The notes: generated by a model not told the origin, from the sequence alone. A stretch of 64,000 nt of DNA from CADEDH01 sp041394285 (GCA_041394285.1 JAWKIL010000017.1:1-64000); one strand, 5' to 3'. Positions 16,689 through 25,111 are shown, numbered from the stretch's first letter. Translations and numbers: made by a program.

Positions 16689-17699
16689 GTGAGCGTCACC
16701 GATGCCATCTCCCCCGAGCTGCGGGCCGGGGCCTCGCCCCTGCCCCCGGCCGACTACATCGGCGAGACCCGCCGCTTGTACGACTCGCTGGGCTACGCCG
16801 GCTACCGCTGGGCCGAGCGGCCCGAGACGCCGCCGTGGGCGCCCATCGCCAAGCCCCTGAGCGAGTGCCGCATCACCCTGATCGGCTCGGGCGGCCTGTA
16901 CCGGCGGGGCCAGATCGCCTTCACCACCAAGGACGACACCTCGATCCGGGTGATCCCGTCCGACACCCCGTCGTCGGAGCTGCGCACCGCCCATTTCGCC
17001 TACGACCAGACCGATGCCCGCACCGACCCCAACTGCGTCTACCCGTTGGACCGGCTGCGGGAGTTGGCCGACGAGGGCTTCATCGGCGGCCTGACCCCCG
17101 AGGCCTACGCCTTCATGGGCGGGATCTACTCGATCCGGCGGTTGGAGACCGAGACGGCCCCCCTGCTCGTCGAGCAGTGCAAGGCCCAGGAACCCGACCT
17201 GGTGCTCCTGGTGCCGGTTTGACCGGTCTGCCACCAGTCGGTCGGTCTGATCGCACGCCAGCTCGAAGCGGCCGGGATCCCCACCGTGGGGTTCACCTCG
17301 GCCCGCACCATCACTGCCAGCGCCAACCAGCCCCGGGGGGTCTTCGTGGACCTGCCGCTGGGGCACACCACCGGCCTGCCCGACGATCCGGCGGGCCAGC
17401 GGCGCATCCTCACCGAGGGGCTCACGGCGGCGGCCGCCATCACCGTGCCGGGCACGATCGTGGACCTGCCCTACCGCTACGTCGACGACGACTGGAAGGC
17501 CAACCCGCTCGGTTGGAGCCGTAAACGCCAGAACGCAGCGGCGGCCGGTGGCGGGTCCACCCGGGAGTCGAGCGGCGACAGCCGTACGCCCCGCTCGGAG
17601 ACACCGGTGTGGCAGAACGACGACGATCGTGTCGCCGCCGAAGCCGTCTCCTGGGACGACCAGTGCCGGGTCTGCATCGGCCTCCCCGAAGCCGACTGA
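16689..17699 (+). CDS. GrdB/PrdB-like selenoprotein with in-frame TGA decoded as selenocysteine
   Basis: Conventional translation from GTG 16689 stops at TGA 17220-17222, but the same frame continues without a stop to TGA 17697-17699 and keeps family similarity on both sides. The full protein is 336 aa with Sec178 in VLLVPV-U-PVCHQSVGL, a UxxC redox pair. N-terminal landmarks: TRRLYDSLGY, KPLSECRITLIGSGG, TKDDTSIRVIPSD and DPNCVYPLDRL; after the Sec come LIARQLEAAGIPTVGFTS, RGVFVDLPLGHTTG and GTIVDLPYRY. These match the glycine/sarcosine/betaine/D-proline-reductase selenoprotein B-like family, usually truncated by annotation pipelines at the UGA. A stem-loop follows the UGA. The reductase substrate is unknown; the family occurs in aerobes, so it is not the classical Stickland enzyme. 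The tail has an extra CRVC pair. Confidence 0.9.
17220..17249 (+). promoter_or_regulatory. Candidate bacterial SECIS stem-loop
   Basis: Directly at and after the Sec TGA, GACCGG (17221-17226) pairs with TCGGTC (17238-17243), a single bulged T sits at 17227, and CTG/CAG close a CCAC loop: 9 pairs with a bulged U. A slightly later alternative folds CAG/CTG around a GGTC-containing loop ~20 nt downstream of the TGA. Bacterial SelB recognises such hairpins just downstream of UGA. Which fold is used cannot be told here. Confidence 0.5.
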
Positions 17700-17787
17700 C
17701 CCGACCCCCCCCACCGACCCGCCGACCCGCAACCGCCGACCCCCCACCGCCGGCGACCCAACGGCGGTCCGACCCCCAACCGTGCGA

Positions 17788-17878
17788 CGAAAACCGCGCC
17801 CGTCCCACGTTCTGCGTCGCGAACCCTACGAAAGACGGCGGTTTCGCGACACAGAACGCCTGCGAGGCGCGGTTTTCG
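17788..17878. repeat. Nested 91-bp palindrome, copy 1 of 3
   Basis: Outer arms CGAAAACCGCGCC (17788-17800) and GGCGCGGTTTTCG (17866-17878) are exact reverse complements. Inner arms GTTCTGCGTCGCGAACC and GGTTTCGCGACACAGAAC nearly are. It lies between the convergent selenoprotein and MocR genes. Related copies are at 20945-21039 and 47831-47940, also between convergent genes. Apart from this element, the 185 bp between the two genes hold nothing recognisable. Confidence 0.75.
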
Positions 17879-17884
17879 CGCAGT

Positions 17885-19324
17885 TCATGCCGGGCCCATG
17901 GCGAGCACCTCGCCCAGCAGCCCGATCGCTTCGTCCAGGGCGGCGGGCGTAGCGAGACCGAAGCCGATCGACAGCCCAGGCGGGGGTGACGGCCGATGCC
18001 AGCAGCCGGCGGTGCCGTTGACGGCCACGCCCCGGCCGGCCAGCGCCGCCACCACCTGCGCCTCGTCGGTGTCCGGTGGCAGGCCGACGGCCACGTGGAG
18101 GCCGGCCGAACCGACCGGGGCCGACACCAACCCGGCCCGGGCCAGGTCGTCCAGCCCGTCGATGAGCACCCGGTGCCGCCGGCGGTACTCCCGGCCGACC
18201 CGGCGGAGGTGGGTGTCGTGGAAGCCGTCGGACAGGAACCGGGCCAGCGCCGCCTGCAGCAGGTGGGGCGGTCCGTGGTCAGACAGGGTCCGCACCCGCT
18301 CGACCGCCCCCACCAGCGGCTCGGGCAACACGGCGAACCCCAGGCGCAGCGAGGGCGACAGGCTCTTGGAGAACGTGCCCACGTAGATCACGCGGCCCTC
18401 GACGTCGAGCAGGTGGAGGGGCTCGAGTGGTCGGTCCACATAGCGGTACTCGGTGTCGTAGTCGTCCTCGATCACGGCCATCCCGGCTGCCCCCGCCCGG
18501 GCCAGCAGTGCCCGGCGGCGGGCGGCGCTCATCACGACCGCCGTCGGCGCCTGGTGCGAGGGGGTGACGAGCACCAGCCGGGCCGCGGTCGGCACCCGGT
18601 CGACCACCATCCCCTCGCCGTCCACCGGCACGGGCGCGATGCGGGCCCCGTGGCGCTCGAACAAGGCCCGAGCCGGCGGGTAGCCGGGGTCTTCCAGCGC
18701 CACCACATCGCCCGGAGCCACCAGCACCTGGGCGCACAGCTCGAAGGCGTGCTGGGCCCCGGCCGTCACCACCACCTGCGCCGGGTCGGCGTCCACCCCG
18801 CGCCAGCGGCCGATCCAGCGGGCGATGGCCTGGCGGAGCTCCGGCAGCCCGGCGGCCGGCCCGTAGCCCGGCGGCGGATGGCGCACGACGCCGGTCACCA
18901 CCCGGCGCCAATCGGCCACCGGGAACAGGGCGGGATCGGGGCTACCGGTACGGAGATCGATCCGCACCGGTGAGGGGCCGGGTGCCGCCGCCAGAAGCGT
19001 CACCCCCGCCGCTGGCGAGCGCCGGGGCGCCAGCGCCGAGGGCCGGCGGCCCCGGCCGGCATCCGACGCCGGTCGGGTCGCCACCGCCGCCACCACCGTC
19101 CCGGCCCCGGCCCGCCCCTCGACGAATCCCTCCGCCCCCAGCCGGCCGTAGACGGTGGTCACGGTGGAGCGGGCGACCCCGAGCTCGGTCGCCAGCTGGC
19201 GCGACGGCGGCAGCCGGTCCCCGGGGGCGAGCCGGCCGGTCACGATGGCGTGACGGATCTGGCCGAACAGCTCGGCGCTGGTCCGCCGGCCCACCCCGGG
19301 ATCGAGGTAGAGGTCGATCCACAT
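17885..19324 (-). CDS. MocR/PdxR-type GntR-family regulator with aminotransferase domain
   Basis: A 479-aa protein. Residues ~12-75 are a GntR winged helix (AELFGQIRHAIVTGRLAPGD, then LPPSRQLATELGVARSTVTT). A Pro/Ala linker leads to a fold-type I aminotransferase-like domain with NPGYPP-like EDPGYPPARALFE, DYDTEYRY and the PLP lysine in YVGTFSKSLSPSLRLGF. MocR proteins use PLP or its adducts as effector, e.g. in control of PLP salvage, GABA or taurine use. It is divergent from the DsbA-fold/NAT operon, whose ATG is 66 bp away, so it may control those genes and itself; no pdx genes are adjacent. TATTGT lies 9 nt before its start. Confidence 0.9.
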   Translation of the reverse strand: MWIDLYLDPGVGRRTSAELFGQIRHAIVTGRLAPGDRLPPSRQLATELGVARSTVTTVYGRLGAEGFVEGRAGAGTVVAAVATRPASDAGRGRRPSALAPRRSPAAGVTLLAAAPGPSPVRIDLRTGSPDPALFPVADWRRVVTGVVRHPPPGYGPAAGLPELRQAIARWIGRWRGVDADPAQVVVTAGAQHAFELCAQVLVAPGDVVALEDPGYPPARALFERHGARIAPVPVDGEGMVVDRVPTAARLVLVTPSHQAPTAVVMSAARRRALLARAGAAGMAVIEDDYDTEYRYVDRPLEPLHLLDVEGRVIYVGTFSKSLSPSLRLGFAVLPEPLVGAVERVRTLSDHGPPHLLQAALARFLSDGFHDTHLRRVGREYRRRHRVLIDGLDDLARAGLVSAPVGSAGLHVAVGLPPDTDEAQVVAALAGRGVAVNGTAGCWHRPSPPPGLSIGFGLATPAALDEAIGLLGEVLAMGPA

Positions 19325-19377
19325 TGGTCTTCCACAATACGGAGAACTTGGATCTTTTGTCAGACCGATGACGGGCT

Positions 19378-19383
19378 CATGCT
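19378..19383 (+). promoter_or_regulatory. Leaderless -10 box CATGCT
   Basis: CATGCT followed by exactly 6 nt and the ATG at 19390. Confidence 0.5.
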
Positions 19384-19389
19384 GGACCC

Positions 19390-20052
19390 ATGGCTACCGA
19401 TCCCTGCCACCGGCCAGCGCCCCCCACCGCCGTCGACATCGTCGTCGACCCGATCTGCCCCTTCGCCTGGCTCACCTCGCGCTGGCTGGCCGAGGTCGAG
19501 CCCCGGCGGGCCCTCGCCGTCACGTTCCGGGTGATGAGCCTGTCGGTGCTGAACGACGGCGACGGCCGCACCGATCTGTCCGAGTTCTACCGCGACCTGA
19601 TCGAGCGGGGCTGGGGGCCGGCCCGGGTGGCCGTGGCGGTCGAGCAGGGCCACGGCCCGGAGGGCCTCCGGCGGTTCTACGACGCCTTCGGCCTCCTCCA
19701 CCACGTGGGCGGGCGGGCCCTCGATCCCACGCTGATCGCCGACGCCCTGGCCGCCGCCGACCTCCCGGCCAGCCTGGCCGCCGGGGCCGACGACCCGCCA
19801 CTCGACGAGGCCCTGCGGGCCAGCCACCATCGGGGCATGGATCCGGTGGGCGACGACGTGGGCACGCCCGTGCTCCACATCCGGCCTCCGGGGCGGAGCG
19901 ACGATCCGATCGCCGTCTTCGGCCCCGTCGTCACCCCGGCGCCCCGGGGCGAGGATGCGGCCCGGCTGTGGGACGGGGTGGTGCTCGTTGCCGGATCGCC
20001 CGACTTCTTCGAGCTCAAGCGGTCCCGGACCCGGGCCCTGTCGTTCCGATGA
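19390..20052 (+). CDS. DsbA-family thioredoxin-fold oxidoreductase (mycothiol-dependent nitroreductase-like)
   Basis: A 220-aa protein with the start VDIVVDPICPFAWLTSRWLA (~15-34), like the CPWC region of DsbA-fold proteins such as mycobacterial mycothiol-dependent nitroreductase Rv2466c, but with only one cysteine (CPFA instead of CPWC). The cis-Pro loop is DDVGTPVLHI (~155-164). A one-Cys site fits glutathione/mycothiol-transferase-like or isomerase-like chemistry (compare 2-hydroxychromene-2-carboxylate isomerases) better than dithiol exchange. No signal peptide, hence cytosolic. The stop overlaps the NAT start (ATGA), so the two are translationally coupled and probably handle xenobiotics together; Mca at 48-49 kb implies that mycothiol is present. 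Confidence 0.82.
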   Translation: MATDPCHRPAPPTAVDIVVDPICPFAWLTSRWLAEVEPRRALAVTFRVMSLSVLNDGDGRTDLSEFYRDLIERGWGPARVAVAVEQGHGPEGLRRFYDAFGLLHHVGGRALDPTLIADALAAADLPASLAAGADDPPLDEALRASHHRGMDPVGDDVGTPVLHIRPPGRSDDPIAVFGPVVTPAPRGEDAARLWDGVVLVAGSPDFFELKRSRTRALSFR

Positions 20053-20948
20053 CAGCGTCACCCCTTGTCCAGGCGTACCTGGCCCGCCTGGGCTGCCCGG
20101 CCCGGCCGCCGTCGGCCGCCGCCCTGGCCGACCTCCACCGGGCCCAGGCCACGCTGATCCCTTACGAGACCACATGGCTCCACCTCGGCGAGCCGTGGGG
20201 CATCGACCCGTGGGAGTCGATCGAGCGGATCGTCCACCGCCGCCGGGGTGGGTACTGCTTCCACCTCAACGGCGCCCTGGCCGTGCTGCTGGAGGCGCTG
20301 GGCTACCACGTGACCCTGCACCGGGGCGGCGTCCACCACCACGGCCCGGCGGCGGCCGACATCGGCGGCCACCTGGTGCTGCTGGTCCACGACCTGCCGA
20401 CGGCGGCCAACCCGGGCGGCGTGTGGTACGTCGACACCGGGCTGGGCGACGCCCTGCACGAGCCCCTGCCCCTGGCGGCCGGCCGCTACCGGCAGGGCCC
20501 GATGCGGTTCCGCCTGGGGCCGTCGCCCGACGGGATCGGCCAGTGGCGCTTCGAGCGGCTGGCCGGCGACGTCGAGGGGGCGATGGCGCCCGTGAGCTTC
20601 GAGGAGGCGACCACCAGCATGGGCGCCTTCGAGGCGGCCCACACCCGCAACGCCACCTCGCCCCAGTCACCCTTCCTCCGCATGGTGACGGCCCAACGCC
20701 GGCCTGCCACCGGATCCACCGTGCTCCGGGGCCGGGTTCTCACCACCCGCCGGGGCGACGACGTCGGCCGCCGGGCCGTGACCGGGCGGGACGACTGGTT
20801 CGGGGTGCTGGCCGCCCAGCTCGACCTGTCGCTGACGTCGGCCGGCAGCGGCGCCGACGCCGACGCCCTCGACCGCCTGTGGCACCACGCCAGCTCGGTG
20901 CCCCTCCCCGACGGGCTCGGGGCGGGGACACCGGACTGCGTCGCGTAA
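20049..20948 (+). CDS. nat: Arylamine N-acetyltransferase
   Basis: A 299-aa member of the NAT family, read from the ATG overlapping the upstream stop. The Cys-His-Asp triad is visible: C70 in RRGGYCFHLNGALAVLLEAL, His in DIGGHLVLLV (~114) and Asp in WYVDTGLGD (~130). NATs move an acetyl group from acetyl-CoA to arylamines or hydrazines (isoniazid in mycobacteria). Length is close to the usual 280 aa with a slightly longer C-terminus. It forms a two-gene operon with the DsbA-fold gene, divergent from a MocR regulator. Confidence 0.93.
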   Translation: MTASPLVQAYLARLGCPARPPSAAALADLHRAQATLIPYETTWLHLGEPWGIDPWESIERIVHRRRGGYCFHLNGALAVLLEALGYHVTLHRGGVHHHGPAAADIGGHLVLLVHDLPTAANPGGVWYVDTGLGDALHEPLPLAAGRYRQGPMRFRLGPSPDGIGQWRFERLAGDVEGAMAPVSFEEATTSMGAFEAAHTRNATSPQSPFLRMVTAQRRPATGSTVLRGRVLTTRRGDDVGRRAVTGRDDWFGVLAAQLDLSLTSAGSGADADALDRLWHHASSVPLPDGLGAGTPDCVA

Positions 20949-21039
20949 CCCCGCGCCCCGCCGCCGTTCTGCGTCACCTTCTCGGCGGATCCCGTCGGTT
21001 TCGCGACGCAGAACGTTGGGCGGGCGCGGTTTCCGTTAC
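20945..21039. repeat. Nested palindrome, copy 2 of 3
   Basis: GTTCTGCGTC pairs with GACGCAGAAC, inside GTAAC plus CCCGCGCCC pairing with GGGCGCGG and GTTAC. It carries the same GTTCTGCGTCnC / GGTTTCGCGACGCAGAAC core as the copy at 17788. It lies between the convergent NAT and D-acylase genes. Confidence 0.7.
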
Positions 21040-21044
21040 ACGGA

Positions 21045-22760
21045 TCAGACGGCCTGAGGGCCGCGGATGAGCTGACCGGGCAGGGCGCCGGTGGGCTCGC
21101 CGTCACGGGTGATGACCACGCCCCGCTTGATCGTGGCCTTGTAACCGTCGGCCTTCTGCACCAGGCGGCGGCCGCCGGCCGGCAGGTCATAGGCCATCTC
21201 GGGGGCGTGCAGCGTGAGGTGGTCGAGGTCGATCACGTTGACGTCGGCCAGCATCCCCGGCTCCAGCGTGCCCCGGTCGGCCAGGCCCACCTGGCGGGCC
21301 GTGTCACGGCACTGGCGCTGCACCACCAGCTCCAGCGGCAGCCGCTCGCCCCGGGTCCGGTCCCGCACCCAGTGGGTGAGCATGAACGTGGGGAAGCTGG
21401 CGTCGCAGATCACGCCGCAGTGGGCGCCGCCGTCGGACAGGCCAGGCACCGTGCCCTCGGCCAGGTTCATCTGCCGCACCACCTCGTGGTCGCCCCCGGT
21501 GTAGTTGGCCAGCGGGAAGAGCATCAGCTCCTTGCCGTCGCGGGCCAGGAGCTGGTCGTACGCCATCTCCACTGGCGCCACCCCGGCCGCCTTGGCCCGG
21601 GCCTCGATCGAGTGCTCGGGGGCGGGCTCGTAGTCGGGCGGGTCGCCCAGGGGGAACATCTTGTGGAACGACTGGGCCACCACGCCCGACATACCGCGGG
21701 TGCGGCTGGCGTGCTCCTCGATCAGGGTCGCCCGCATCTGCGGGTCCCGCATCCGCTCCACCCGCTCGGCCAGCGGCAGCGAGGCCAGCTCCCGGCGGTA
21801 GGTGGGGCAGGTGATGAACGGGTGCATCGAGCTCTGCAGGCCGAGCAGGAGGCTCACGGGCCGGATCGCCACCTGGGCCGTGAGGTCGACGCCCCGGCTG
21901 CGGGCGCTCTGGATGCGGTCGAGCACCCGGCGCCAGTGGTCGGGTGTGGCGTCCTGCTGCACGAGCAGGATCGACAGGGGGGCGCCGCCGTGCTCGGCCA
22001 TGCCCTCGAAGATCTCGAACTCGGCGTCGAGGTCCACGAAGTCGGACACGATCTCCAGGTGCCCGAACCCCTTGTCGGCCAGGGCCTGGCTGATGCCCCA
22101 CAGCTCGTCCGGGGCGGTGGTGAGCGTGGGGATCTGGTTGCCGTCGCGGTCGCGGTGGTTGATCGTGCGGCTGGTGGTGAAGCCGAGGGCGCCGGCGTCG
22201 AGGGCCTCCGCCGTGAGCTGGCGCATCTGGGCGATCTCGGCCGGGGAGGCCGGCTCGTTGTGGTCCCGCCCCCGGTCGCCCATCACGTAGACCCGCAGGG
22301 CCGAGTGCGGCATCTGGGCCCCGACGTCGATGACCCGGGGGATGGCATCGACGGCGTCGAGGTACTGCGGGAACGACTCCCAGGTGAAGTCGATCCCCTC
22401 GGCCAGGGCCGAGCCCGGGATGTCCTCCACCCCCTCCATCACGCTGATGAGGAACTCGTGGCGGTCGGGGCGCACCGGGGCGAACCCCACGCCGCAGTTG
22501 CCCATCACCACGGTGGTGACGCCGTGCCACGACGAGGGGGTGAGGGCGGGATCCCACACCACCTGGCCGTCGTAGTGGGTGTGGATGTCGACGAAGCCGG
22601 GGGTGACGAGCAGCCCGGCGGCGTCGATCTCCTCCCGCCCCTCGCCGGCCACCTCGCCGACGGCCGTGATGCGGCCGTCGTCGATGGCCACATCGGCCGC
22701 CCGGGCGGGCGCGCCCGTGCCGTCGACCACCGTGCCGTTGCGGATCACCAGATCGTGCAT
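21045..22760 (-). CDS. N-acyl-D-amino-acid deacylase-like amidohydrolase
   Basis: A 571-aa amidohydrolase-superfamily enzyme. The N-terminal beta-sandwich (MHDLVIRNGTVVDGTGAPAR) leads to the metal motif DIHTHYDGQ (~57-65) and then VMGNCGVGF (~87-95), the marker of D-aminoacylases, and the C-terminal catalytic GLSDGGAHCGV (~445-455). The family hydrolyses N-acyl-D-amino acids or related amides; the actual substrate is open. An AAGGGGG Shine-Dalgarno precedes the ATG. It is downstream of an enoyl-CoA hydratase on the same strand (48-bp gap), probably one operon. Confidence 0.9.
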   Translation of the reverse strand: MHDLVIRNGTVVDGTGAPARAADVAIDDGRITAVGEVAGEGREEIDAAGLLVTPGFVDIHTHYDGQVVWDPALTPSSWHGVTTVVMGNCGVGFAPVRPDRHEFLISVMEGVEDIPGSALAEGIDFTWESFPQYLDAVDAIPRVIDVGAQMPHSALRVYVMGDRGRDHNEPASPAEIAQMRQLTAEALDAGALGFTTSRTINHRDRDGNQIPTLTTAPDELWGISQALADKGFGHLEIVSDFVDLDAEFEIFEGMAEHGGAPLSILLVQQDATPDHWRRVLDRIQSARSRGVDLTAQVAIRPVSLLLGLQSSMHPFITCPTYRRELASLPLAERVERMRDPQMRATLIEEHASRTRGMSGVVAQSFHKMFPLGDPPDYEPAPEHSIEARAKAAGVAPVEMAYDQLLARDGKELMLFPLANYTGGDHEVVRQMNLAEGTVPGLSDGGAHCGVICDASFPTFMLTHWVRDRTRGERLPLELVVQRQCRDTARQVGLADRGTLEPGMLADVNVIDLDHLTLHAPEMAYDLPAGGRRLVQKADGYKATIKRGVVITRDGEPTGALPGQLIRGPQAV

Positions 22761-22808
22761 GGCGTCCGTACCCCCTTCGTCGGTTGAACGTAGGGGACCA
22801 GTCTCCCT

Positions 22809-23591
22809 CTACTTGGTGTAGGGAGCGAAGTTGGGCGGGCGCTTCTCCAGGAAGCTGGCCACGCCCTCCTTGAAGTCGGCCCGCTTGAGCGACTCGGCCA
22901 TCACCTTGTTCGACGCCGCCATGGCGTCGTCGAGGCCCATGGCCAGCTGGCTGTAGACCTGGTGCTTCATGACCGCCATCGAGGTGGGCGACACGTTGGT
23001 GGCCATGTCGGTGGCGTAGGCCATCGTGTAGTCCATCAGCTCGTCGGCCGGGACGACCTTGTTGACCATCCCCAGCTCGGCCGCCTCCTCGGCCAGGAAC
23101 ACCCGGCCCGAGATGATGAGGTCGAGCGCGGCCGACTGGCCGATCAGGCGGGGCAGGGTCCAGGAGATGCCGTGCTCGGCGATCAGGCCCCGGCGGCTGA
23201 AGGCCACGGTGAACTTGGCCCCGGCGGCGGCGAATCGGATGTCGCAGGCCACAGCGTGGACCAGGCCGAGGCCGGCACAGGCGCCGTTGATGGCGGCGAT
23301 GATCGGCTTGGGGACGCTCATGGCGTAGCGGGCGTCGCGGGTCTCCCGCTCGCCGGTGGCCCCGCCGGCCCCCTGGATGCCCTGCAGCACGTCCATGTCG
23401 GCCCCGGCGCAGAAGCCCCGCCCGGCGCCGGTGACCACGATGACCCGCACGTCGGGGTCGGCCGCCGCGGCGTCAAGTGAGTTGAAGTAGCCGGAGGCCA
23501 TGTCGCCGTTCCAGGCGTTGAGCCGCTCCGGCCGGTTGAGGGTGATCAGCCCGACGTTGTCCTTCACCTCGTAGAGCACGGCATCGCTCAT
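22809..23591 (-). CDS. Enoyl-CoA hydratase/isomerase family protein
   Basis: A 260-aa crotonase-fold protein. The oxyanion-hole regions are GAGRGFCAGADMDVL (~55-69) and INGACAGLGLVHAVACD (~103-119). At the position of the usual second catalytic Glu of true hydratases the sequence reads FSRRGLIAEHGISW, where E138 could serve, so hydratase or isomerase activity are both possible. Ends KRPPNFAPYTK, as in many actinobacterial EchA paralogues. GGGGAGG precedes the ATG. First gene of an operon with the D-acylase. Confidence 0.9.
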   Translation of the reverse strand: MSDAVLYEVKDNVGLITLNRPERLNAWNGDMASGYFNSLDAAAADPDVRVIVVTGAGRGFCAGADMDVLQGIQGAGGATGERETRDARYAMSVPKPIIAAINGACAGLGLVHAVACDIRFAAAGAKFTVAFSRRGLIAEHGISWTLPRLIGQSAALDLIISGRVFLAEEAAELGMVNKVVPADELMDYTMAYATDMATNVSPTSMAVMKHQVYSQLAMGLDDAMAASNKVMAESLKRADFKEGVASFLEKRPPNFAPYTK

Positions 23592-23671
23592 GGCCGTTCC
23601 TCCCCTTCTGCGTTCGGTTGCGCTGCGGTCGGTCCCGCCGCGCTCGGTCGTGTGCGGCCCACGTTAGGAGA

Positions 23672-24064
23672 TCAACGCAGGATGGGCGAGGCGTGGTGCA
23701 CGATCATCCGCCACCGCTCGCCGTCGTGGGTGAACACGTTGATGGCGGTGGCCACCGCGGTGGACCCGCCCGACAGCATGTTCTCGGTGGCCGACACCCA
23801 GCCCACATCACCCCGGCGGGTGACGCGCTCGTCGGTCAGGATGATCTGGGGGTTGCCGCCGGCGCCGAAGATGGCGGCCCATGAGCGGTGCACATCGTCC
23901 CAGCCACACAGGGGCGAGCGGCCGGGATGGATGCACACGGCGTCGTCGCCCTCGGCCCACAGGGCGTCCATGGCGGCCAGGTCGCCGCCCTCCAGCGCCT
24001 GGTAGAAGGCGGCGTTGGCCGCCAGCACGGCCTCGTCGGTCAGCTCGGTGGTCACGGGCCCCAT
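23672..24064 (-). CDS. SnoaL/NTF2-like nuclear transport factor 2 fold protein
   Basis: A 130-aa protein from the ATG at 24064, preceded by GGAGGTG. The pattern ANAAFYQALEGGDLAAMDAL, then W at the cone mouth (ALWAEGDDAVCIHPG), WAAIFG and the C-terminal DGERWRMIVHHASP fits the SnoaL-like/DUF4440 group of small NTF2 folds that bind or turn over small hydrophobic ligands. No catalytic residue can be named with confidence. Divergent from an SDR gene with 97 bp between the starts. Confidence 0.82.
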   Translation of the reverse strand: MGPVTTELTDEAVLAANAAFYQALEGGDLAAMDALWAEGDDAVCIHPGRSPLCGWDDVHRSWAAIFGAGGNPQIILTDERVTRRGDVGWVSATENMLSGGSTAVATAINVFTHDGERWRMIVHHASPILR

Positions 24065-24161
24065 CTTGGCACCTCCGGCCGGTGGGCGGCTCGGGTCGAC
24101 GGGCACGCTGTCACACACCCCGGGTAGGGTCTGCCCACCGACGACGGAAAGAGGATCGACC

Positions 24162-25022
24162 ATGCGGGACCTGGCCGGACGGGTGGCGGTGGTGACGGGG
24201 GCGGCGAGCGGGATCGGGCTGGCCAGCGCCCATCGCTTCGCCCGGGAGGGTATGCACGTGGTGCTGGCCGACATCGAGCCCGGCGCCCTGGCCCAGGCCG
24301 AGGCGGCGGTGGGCGCCCACGGCAACGAAGTGCTGGCCGTGGAGACCGACGTGACCTCGCCGGTGGCGGTGGACCGCCTGGCCGATGCCGCCTTCGACCG
24401 GTTCGGGGCCGTCCACGTGCTGTTCAACAACGCCGGGGTGGCCGCCACCGCTGCCACCCTGCGGGCCCGGGCGTGGGAGAGCCCCCAGTCCGACTGGGAC
24501 TGGACGATGGCGGTCAACTTCGACGGCGTGCTCAACGGGGTGCGGGCCTTCGTGCCCCGCATGCTGGAGGGCGGCGACGAGGGCCACGTGGTCAACACGG
24601 CCTCCATCGCCGGCGTCACCCCCGGGGCCAACCCCTACAACGTGTCCAAGTGGGGCGTGGTGTGCCTCACCGAGGGCATGTACCTCGATTTCAAGGAGAT
24701 GGGGGCGAAGATCTCAGCGTCGGTGGTGTGCCCCGGGCTGATCAACACGAAGATCCTGGAGGCCGAGCGCAACCGCGGAGACCGGTTCGGGTCCCGCACC
24801 GAGGTGGGCGCCCTGCGGCCTGACCTGCAGCAGTTCGCCTCCTGGTTCGAGAACGCCCTCAGGGGCGGCTACCCGCCCGACGTGGTGGCCGACCACGTCC
24901 ACGACGGGATCGTGGAGGACCGGTTCTGGATCTTCCCCTCCCAGCCCGAGATCCTGGCCCGGGTCGACGCCCGCCTCACGAGCATCCTGGAACGCCAGAA
25001 CCCCGCGCCCCGCACCCAGTAG
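24162..25022 (+). CDS. SDR-family oxidoreductase
   Basis: A 286-aa short-chain dehydrogenase. TGAASGIG (~14-21), NNAG (~92-95), Ser in NTASIAGVTPG and YxxxK in YNVSKWGV (~161-168). The ATG has GAAAGAGG upstream, while a TAGGGT box lies ~30 nt before the start, so this mRNA appears to carry a short leader, unlike many neighbours. The tail (WIFPSQPEILARVDARLTSI) is typical of a broad actinobacterial SDR group. Substrate unknown. Confidence 0.88.
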   Translation: MRDLAGRVAVVTGAASGIGLASAHRFAREGMHVVLADIEPGALAQAEAAVGAHGNEVLAVETDVTSPVAVDRLADAAFDRFGAVHVLFNNAGVAATAATLRARAWESPQSDWDWTMAVNFDGVLNGVRAFVPRMLEGGDEGHVVNTASIAGVTPGANPYNVSKWGVVCLTEGMYLDFKEMGAKISASVVCPGLINTKILEAERNRGDRFGSRTEVGALRPDLQQFASWFENALRGGYPPDVVADHVHDGIVEDRFWIFPSQPEILARVDARLTSILERQNPAPRTQ

Positions 25023-25111
25023 CCCGCCGGGGCGGGGCGCCCGGCTGTACCCGGCTCGGAGACCGACAGTACTGTGGGCGTCTAACTACTTTTCCCAGGA
25101 GGACCCCGACC

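Noticed and set aside
17223..17699. Reading the selenoprotein as two genes or as a nonsense pseudogene
   Set aside because: The frame, the codon use and the family alignment continue unbroken across the TGA, with the TGA exactly at the redox position U-x-x-C.
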